Assembly (NCBI GenBank): GCA_946553025.1
Contig: CAMNRM010000006.1
Span: 1-64,000 of the forward strand
Length of the DNA stretch: 64,000 nucleotides
Origin: an uncultured Clostridium sp.
Lineage (GTDB): Bacteria; Bacillota; Clostridia; Lachnospirales; Lachnospiraceae
Reading direction: 5' to 3'
Part shown: one piece after another, positions 58,392 to 64,000 of the stretch
Layout of the letters: each line of letters starts with the position of its first letter
Position numbering within the stretch: the stretch's first letter is position 1
The notes under the pieces: model-generated
The model's input: only the letters and a program-made list of their open reading frames with translations
What the model was told of the DNA's origin: nothing
Database searches by the model: none
Position numbers and translations under genes: made by a program

Positions 58392-59002
58392 TGAGCGTTT
58401 TTGAGTATTTTGGTGTCCGGTCCAGACCGGAAATCTTTTATTATAATACACGGCCGGAATATAAACCGCGGGCGCTGGCGATAAAACTGGCAGAACTGAT
58501 CCGGGAGGAGATGAAGGGCGGAAAAAAGGGTATCGTTTTTCTCTGTATCGGAACCGATCGATCAACGGGCGACAGCCTGGGACCGTTAATCGGACATAAG
58601 CTTTTGGAGCGGGGACTCAAAGGAAAAGCTTTTCGCCAGGCTGCGGTGTTCGGCACCCTGGATCGGCCCGTCCATGCGATGAATCTGGAGCAGTATCATG
58701 CGTTTGTCCTGAAAAATTTTCCTGACCGCGTCGTGGTGGCTATCGACGCATCGGTGGGAAACCGCGAGCACGTCGGCTATGTGACCCTGGGAAAAGGTGC
58801 CTTAAAGCCCGGGCTTGGCGTGAGCAAGAATTTAAGCGAGGTGGGCGATATCTTTATCACGGGAATTGTGGGCGGTTGTACAAGCTTTGACCCGGTGATG
58901 CTTCAGAGCATCCGCCTTTCGGTGGTTATGCATCTGGCGGACTGCATCTGTGAAAGCATAGGGCTTGTCGAAAACTTATGGGATTTTCCACCAGTGATTT
59001 GA
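58391..59002 (+). CDS. yyaC: Spore protease YyaC family
   Basis: FLCIGTDRSTGDSLGPLIGHKL; GTLDRPVHAMNLEQY; VAIDASVGNREHVGYV. Confidence 0.93.
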   Translation: MSVFEYFGVRSRPEIFYYNTRPEYKPRALAIKLAELIREEMKGGKKGIVFLCIGTDRSTGDSLGPLIGHKLLERGLKGKAFRQAAVFGTLDRPVHAMNLEQYHAFVLKNFPDRVVVAIDASVGNREHVGYVTLGKGALKPGLGVSKNLSEVGDIFITGIVGGCTSFDPVMLQSIRLSVVMHLADCICESIGLVENLWDFPPVI

Positions 59003-59103
59003 CAATTTTTTCAATTTACCTGTGCTATGCTGTTTTCTAATCCTTACGTGCAATCGTGTGCGCACTGCGCTGCGGCTGTAATCTTAAGAAAGCAGGTGAA
59101 TCT

Positions 59104-60720
59104 ATGGGTGAGTTATATGAGCCGTATCCAAAACTGCCGAAAAATATCCGGCAGATTGGCGAGCGGGATGATATTGTCAGGGTCTATGCCGAGGATTATG
59201 TCAATACGTATTTAAAACGGCTGTTTCCGGCTGCGGGACAAGATCTGCGGGCAGGGCTTTTACTGGGGAATATCGAAGAGCACGGGGGTGTTCCCTATGT
59301 TTTTATCGATGGTGCCATGGAAATGGAAGGCGTTACCGAAGAGGGGGAAAAGGTCAATTTTTCCGAAGAAGCCTGGAAACGCGCCTACCAGACCATTGAA
59401 GAAATGTTTCCCAAACGAACTGTGCAGGGCTGGTTTCTCTGCGGTGCTCCCGGCAGCCAGCTAAGTCCCCTAAATTACTGGAAACAGCACGGTCAGTATT
59501 TTAACGGCAAACATAAACTGATGTATTTAAACAGCGGACTGGAGGGAGAGGAAGCCCTTTATATTACCTCCAGCGACGGTTTTTACCGGCTCCGCGGCTA
59601 CTGCATCTATTACGAGCGCAATCAGATGATGCAGGATTACATGGTGATGCGGAAAGAAAACCGCAGAGTCGAGGACGGCGGAAGCGATCCTGTTATACGG
59701 AATTTCCGGCGGAAAATGGAGCAGAAAAAAGAGCACGCCGACGATCAGAGCCGCACGATTCAGTTTTTAAAGGGAATGTGCGGATGCCTGGCGGTTTTAA
59801 CCCTGGCCGGGGGCGTGGCAGCGTTTAACAGCGCCGAAAAGATGAAAGATATGGAAGCGGTTATGGCCTCCGTTCTTCCGGAAGCAGAATCGCTGTGGGA
59901 TTCCGGAAAATCCCGGCTGTTAAACCAGGCAGAAGGAAGCGCACAGAAAGGCCAGACCCGGGCATCGGCAGAGAAAAACACAGAAAAGCAGGAAAAAGAA
60001 TTGTCCGGGAATGCTAAAACCTCTTCCGGACTGATTATCGAAGAAGCAGCAGGAGATGTTTTCCCGTTAGCCAATGCGCAGGGAGATGAGGAAGCGCAGA
60101 CGAAAGCCCCGGCGGAAGCTGCATCCCAAGCACAGCCCCAAACTCCGGCAGAGAATGCATCCCAGACACAGGCCAAAACTCCGGCGGAAGCTGCATCCCA
60201 AGCACAGGCGCAAACTCCGGCAGAGAATGTATCCCAGAATCAGACCAAAACTCCGGCGGAAGCTGCATCCCAAGCACAGACGCAAACTCCGGAAGAAGGT
60301 GCATCCCAGAATCAGACCAAAACTTCGGCGGAAGGTGCATCCCAGAATCAGACCAAAGCCCCGGCAGAAGGTGCATCCCAGAATCAGACCAAAGCCCCGG
60401 CAGAAGATGATTCTCAATCCCAGGAAAATGCGCAGACGGAGGGGACAAGCCCTTCCTCGGAAAATATCGATGACGGAACGGAACAGAAAAAAGACGGGGA
60501 CGGGCAGGCAGAGGCGGCAAATTCCACACAGGCTAAACCGGTTCGCCAGAAGGAACCAAAGCCGGGACAGGGGGTTTATGTTGTTCAGCAGGGAGAAACC
60601 CTGTATGGAATCTGCTTTAAGCTTTACCAGAATATTAACCGGGTGGATGAGATCTGCGAAATCAATGGAATTACCGATGTCAATATGCTGGAAGCGGGTT
60701 TTCGCTTAATTGTCCCGTAA
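59104..60720 (+). CDS. LysM-domain membrane protein with repetitive linker
   Basis: YVVQQGETLYGICFKLYQNINRVDEICEINGITDVNMLEAGFRLIVP; TM GMCGCLAVLTLAGGVAAF. Confidence 0.9.
   Translation: MGELYEPYPKLPKNIRQIGERDDIVRVYAEDYVNTYLKRLFPAAGQDLRAGLLLGNIEEHGGVPYVFIDGAMEMEGVTEEGEKVNFSEEAWKRAYQTIEEMFPKRTVQGWFLCGAPGSQLSPLNYWKQHGQYFNGKHKLMYLNSGLEGEEALYITSSDGFYRLRGYCIYYERNQMMQDYMVMRKENRRVEDGGSDPVIRNFRRKMEQKKEHADDQSRTIQFLKGMCGCLAVLTLAGGVAAFNSAEKMKDMEAVMASVLPEAESLWDSGKSRLLNQAEGSAQKGQTRASAEKNTEKQEKELSGNAKTSSGLIIEEAAGDVFPLANAQGDEEAQTKAPAEAASQAQPQTPAENASQTQAKTPAEAASQAQAQTPAENVSQNQTKTPAEAASQAQTQTPEEGASQNQTKTSAEGASQNQTKAPAEGASQNQTKAPAEDDSQSQENAQTEGTSPSSENIDDGTEQKKDGDGQAEAANSTQAKPVRQKEPKPGQGVYVVQQGETLYGICFKLYQNINRVDEICEINGITDVNMLEAGFRLIVP
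60112..60430 (+). repeat. 36-bp (12-aa) x ~8.5 tandem repeat
   Basis: AEAASQAQPQTP...AEGASQNQTKAP units. Confidence 0.95.
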
Positions 60721-60850
60721 ATAGCCCGCAGAATGAAAAACTTAGTGCACTTCGGTTAAAAATGTTGTATACTGAATCTAATGACAAAATCGTCAAAAAT
60801 CTTTAATGAACGATTCCTGATCAGGATCTTACCTAAGGAGCAGCTTACGC

Positions 60851-62146
60851 ATGGATGACATGAAACTTTTAAACCGGGAAATGAAGAAGCAGCAGCTTCG
60901 GCGGCAGATTGTTCCGAATCCCGCAGATGTACATATAAAGAATGTTCCCCCGCCGGAGGAAGAGCGAAAAGGAGGGGTATTTTCCTTTCTTTTCCGCCAT
61001 AAAATTGTTTTTCTTTTCTTTATCCTGCTCATCCTTGCAGCGGCAGGAAGCTTGTTTTACTGGCAGCGCTATCACCAGTACACGGAGTATGCCGTTTCCT
61101 GGGAGGAAGAGCTTTTAGGCGGGGAGAATGATATTGCCGCGGAAAGCAGTTTTGCCGCCTACATCCAGTTTGGTGCCAATGTTGTTAAATACACAAAGGA
61201 CGGTGCAACCTACATTGATTCCCGGGGAAAAAAGGTCTGGACCCAGCCTTATGAGATGAAATCGCCCATGGCGGCGGTAAACGGGGATTATATTGCCATT
61301 GCCGATCAGCAGGGGAACAGCATCGTTATCTGTGACCGCACCGGATGCCAGGGGACGGCGACAACCCTTCTTCCCATTATCAAGGCCAGTATTTCTGCGC
61401 AGGGTGTGGTTGTGGCTATCCTGGAGGACTCCAAGTCCAATTATCTGTACTGGTTCCGCAAGGATGGTGTGCCTCTGGATATCTCGGTTAAGGCCCGCCT
61501 GGCCGGGGACGGTTATCCATTGGATGTGAGTGTGTCGCCCTCCGGAGAACAGGTGCTCTGTTCTTACGTCTATATGAATAACGGTATGCTGGACAGCAAG
61601 GTTATTTTTTATGACTTCTCCGAAATCGGAAAAAATGTGTCTGCCAAGCGAATTGTCGGCGGTTTTGAGGAGCCCTTTGCCGGGGCGCTGGTTCCGCGGG
61701 TGCGTTTTTTAACGGATACCTATTCCTTTGCCTGTTCGGATAAGGGGCTTACCTTTTTCAGTTCAAAAAATCTGGCCTCCCCCGAAATTCTTTCGCAGGT
61801 GGAAATCGCAGGGGAGATCAATACCCTTTTTTATTCAGAAAATTATGTCGGCGTTATTGCCCTGAACGGAGAGGGGGACGACCCTTACCGTATGGAAATT
61901 TTCCGTCAGGACGGAAGCCCGGTGCTGAAAAAGGAATTAGACTTTTCTTACCGTCATGCGTCCTTTGGCGGAGATCAGATTTTTTTGTGGAATGAAAACA
62001 GCTTTCAGGTCTATAACCTGGCAGGGACGAAGCGCTATGACGGTGCTTTTGAAGACAGCATAGAATATATTGCTGCCGGAAGATTTTCCAACAGCTATAT
62101 TTTAACCAGTCCGCAGATTATGCGGGAAATTACATTACAGAGGTAG
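60851..62146 (+). CDS. DUF5711-like membrane-anchored protein
   Basis: Single TM (IVFLFFILLILAAAGSLFYW) followed by beta-propeller-like extracellular domain. Confidence 0.7.
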   Translation: MDDMKLLNREMKKQQLRRQIVPNPADVHIKNVPPPEEERKGGVFSFLFRHKIVFLFFILLILAAAGSLFYWQRYHQYTEYAVSWEEELLGGENDIAAESSFAAYIQFGANVVKYTKDGATYIDSRGKKVWTQPYEMKSPMAAVNGDYIAIADQQGNSIVICDRTGCQGTATTLLPIIKASISAQGVVVAILEDSKSNYLYWFRKDGVPLDISVKARLAGDGYPLDVSVSPSGEQVLCSYVYMNNGMLDSKVIFYDFSEIGKNVSAKRIVGGFEEPFAGALVPRVRFLTDTYSFACSDKGLTFFSSKNLASPEILSQVEIAGEINTLFYSENYVGVIALNGEGDDPYRMEIFRQDGSPVLKKELDFSYRHASFGGDQIFLWNENSFQVYNLAGTKRYDGAFEDSIEYIAAGRFSNSYILTSPQIMREITLQR

Positions 62147-62160
62147 GAGGAAAAGAAACC

Positions 62161-63102
62161 ATGGGAAAAAAATGCATTGGAATTGATGTGGGAGGAACAA
62201 CCGTAAAAATCGGTATTTTTGGAATCGACGGAAGTTTACTTGAGAAATGGGAGGTTCCCACCAGAAAAGAAGAAAACGGAAAGTACATCCTTTCCGATGT
62301 TGCCGCCTCCATTCAGGAAAAACTGCGGGAACAAAATATTTCCATAGAAGATGTCGAGGGTGCAGGGATCGGCGTTCCCGGCCCGGTTATGCCGGATGGC
62401 TATGTCGAAGTCTGTGTCAACCTTGGCTGGAGGGATAAAAACCCTCAGGAAGAACTTCAAAAGCTGTTAGGTATTCCCGTGTGCAGCGGAAATGATGCCA
62501 ATGTAGCGGCACTGGGTGAAATGTGGCAGGGCGGCGGAAAAGGCTATAAGGATATTGTGATGGTAACTCTGGGAACCGGCGTGGGCGGCGGCGTTATCCT
62601 GAACGAAAAGATTATTTCCGGAAAACACGGCCTGGGCGGAGAGATCGGCCACATCCATGTGCGGGACGAGGAGAAGGAATACTGCAACTGCGGCGGACAG
62701 GGCTGTTTAGAGCAGGTGGCCTCGGCGACCGGAATTGCCAGAGAAGCAAGAAGGGTACTTGCAGCAAGAAAGGAAGAATCCAGTATGCGTACCTTTGGCG
62801 ATGCAATTACGGCAAAGGATGTGCTGGACTGTGCAAAAGCAGGGGACGAGCTGGCCGGCGCTGTGATGGAAACCGTGAGCCGCTATCTGGGACTGGTGCT
62901 GGCACAGGTGGCGCTGACCATCGATCCCGAGGCATTCGTTATCGGCGGCGGCGTATCGAAAGCAGGCCCGTTTTTGCTGGAAGGAATTCAGAAATACTAC
63001 GATAAGTACACGGCAATATCGGCAAATAAAGCAATCATCACCCTGGCCAAACTGGGCAATGACGCCGGAATTTACGGCTCTGCCCGCCTGGTTTTAGGGT
63101 AG
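62161..63102 (+). CDS. glk: ROK-family glucokinase
   Basis: GIDVGGTTVKIGIF; VTLGTGVGGGVI; CNCGGQGCLEQVAS. Confidence 0.95.
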   Translation: MGKKCIGIDVGGTTVKIGIFGIDGSLLEKWEVPTRKEENGKYILSDVAASIQEKLREQNISIEDVEGAGIGVPGPVMPDGYVEVCVNLGWRDKNPQEELQKLLGIPVCSGNDANVAALGEMWQGGGKGYKDIVMVTLGTGVGGGVILNEKIISGKHGLGGEIGHIHVRDEEKEYCNCGGQGCLEQVASATGIAREARRVLAARKEESSMRTFGDAITAKDVLDCAKAGDELAGAVMETVSRYLGLVLAQVALTIDPEAFVIGGGVSKAGPFLLEGIQKYYDKYTAISANKAIITLAKLGNDAGIYGSARLVLG

Positions 63103-63129
63103 GCAAGACGGCGAAACATTGATGCATAT

Positions 63130-63182
63130 AAAAAGAGCAGATCAGGCGGAGGTTTTAGGTTTTCCGCTTGGCTGCTCTTTTT
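63130..63182. terminator. Bidirectional rho-independent terminator
   Basis: AAAAAGAGCAG ... CTGCTCTTTTT between convergent genes. Confidence 0.85.
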
Positions 63183-63228
63183 GCGTGGCCGTGTTTTATC
63201 GTTTTTTCTGCACGTTGTCCCGGTAAGC

Positions 63229-64000
63229 TTACTTCGGTGCCCAGGCACCGTTTTCATCGACATAGTGGCCGTCGGGAGTTAAGGTGTCTTTAAGCATCTT
63301 TCCGTTGCTTCCCACATAGTAGCGGACATCTACCCACTGATCCGTCACGATATAGCCGAGTTCATTGAAATAATACCAGTCGCCGTCGATTTCCTGCCAT
63401 CCGGCGGCGGGAATTTCACCGGTAACAAACTGATACCAGCGGCCGCCTTCATCCTCGAACCACTGGCCAAGGACGCCAAGATCGGGGGAGGCATGTTCCT
63501 TGATGAAGGCAAGGCGGTTTTCATCGACCGTGAAAACCGGTGAACTTACCCAGTCGCTGTTTTTCGTTTTCCTGTACATGCCGTTAGCACGTATCTGGAA
63601 GACATAGTCCCCGGTTTTGGTAATCTTTGAGGACAGATTAAACAGGGACAGTGTTGTTTTTGGAGGATTGGCAATGCTCATATTTTCCCCGTTATAGCGG
63701 ATACGAACCGAATAGTCGCCCGCCCCGTTTACCGGCTGCCAGCTGGCTACGCCGTTTTCATGCCAGGTTAAGCCTGTCGGGTCATCCAGTTCCCCCTCAC
63801 CTAAATTTCTAAGGCGGACGGACAGGGTCATCGTCGTATTGCTGTTGGAGCGGGCAGCTTCGTTAAAGGAGGCACCTTCGCCCTGCAGCGTAAAATATTT
63901 GTTTTTAATGCTGGAAAAATAATATTCCTCCGTGGCGTTTAATTCAATCACCGCATAGGGATAAGGTGAACTTTCTCCCCCGCTGGGAAAGAGCGTTACC
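63229..64000 (-). CDS. Cell-wall-binding (choline-binding-like) repeat protein, N-terminus beyond window
   Basis: WYQFVTGEIPAAGWQEIDGDWYYFNELGYIVTDQWVDVRYYVGSNGKM. Confidence 0.8.
   Translation of the reverse strand, partial: VTLFPSGGESSPYPYAVIELNATEEYYFSSIKNKYFTLQGEGASFNEAARSNSNTTMTLSVRLRNLGEGELDDPTGLTWHENGVASWQPVNGAGDYSVRIRYNGENMSIANPPKTTLSLFNLSSKITKTGDYVFQIRANGMYRKTKNSDWVSSPVFTVDENRLAFIKEHASPDLGVLGQWFEDEGGRWYQFVTGEIPAAGWQEIDGDWYYFNELGYIVTDQWVDVRYYVGSNGKMLKDTLTPDGHYVDENGAWAPK

Noticed and set aside
60067-60709. Long ORFs on both strands (60074-60709 +, 60067-60417 -, 60035-60529 -) over the LysM gene
   Set aside because: By-product of a 36-bp tandem repeat (multiple of 3); basic or low-complexity translations without domains, and the LysM frame is clearly coding.

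Overview
64-kb window of a Firmicutes/Clostridia-type chromosome (Lachnospiraceae-like by gene content). No rRNA, tRNA, CRISPR array, integrase or transposase was recognised. The ordinary genes include a sigma-54-controlled cysteine/CoA-disulfide cluster, an ABC/FtsX exporter with lipoproteins, an ECF sigma/vWA cluster, a glycogen debranching enzyme, ackA, nth, a dCMP deaminase, VanW, TrmL, YyaC, LysM and glk. Interspersed are AT-rich accessory segments with candidate conflict/defence modules: (i) a PLD-helicase and a toxin-antitoxin remnant (1-2.8 kb); (ii) an XRE/ImmA-IrrE/PIN operon (11.2-13.1 kb); (iii) a divergent SF2 helicase and a three-gene operon with two BREX-type (DUF2791/BrxD-like) ATPases (22.0-27.1 kb); (iv) an ImmA/IrrE protease translationally coupled to a fusion of a class III nucleotide cyclase-like domain with a degenerate Nudix domain (27.3-29.3 kb); (v) a 1810-aa STAND-like ATPase coupled to a protein with a C-terminal HEPN-like RNxxxH motif (31.4-38.0 kb). 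Modules ii and iv have a LexA-like GAAC-N4-GTTC box at the same position just downstream of the -10. Other signals are a 244-bp MITE-like element with 8-bp target-site duplication inserted at the stop codon of the debranching enzyme, and many unrelated short tandem arrays (12-42 bp units) at gene 3' ends and in protein linkers. All family calls are by eye from the translations; no database search was run.
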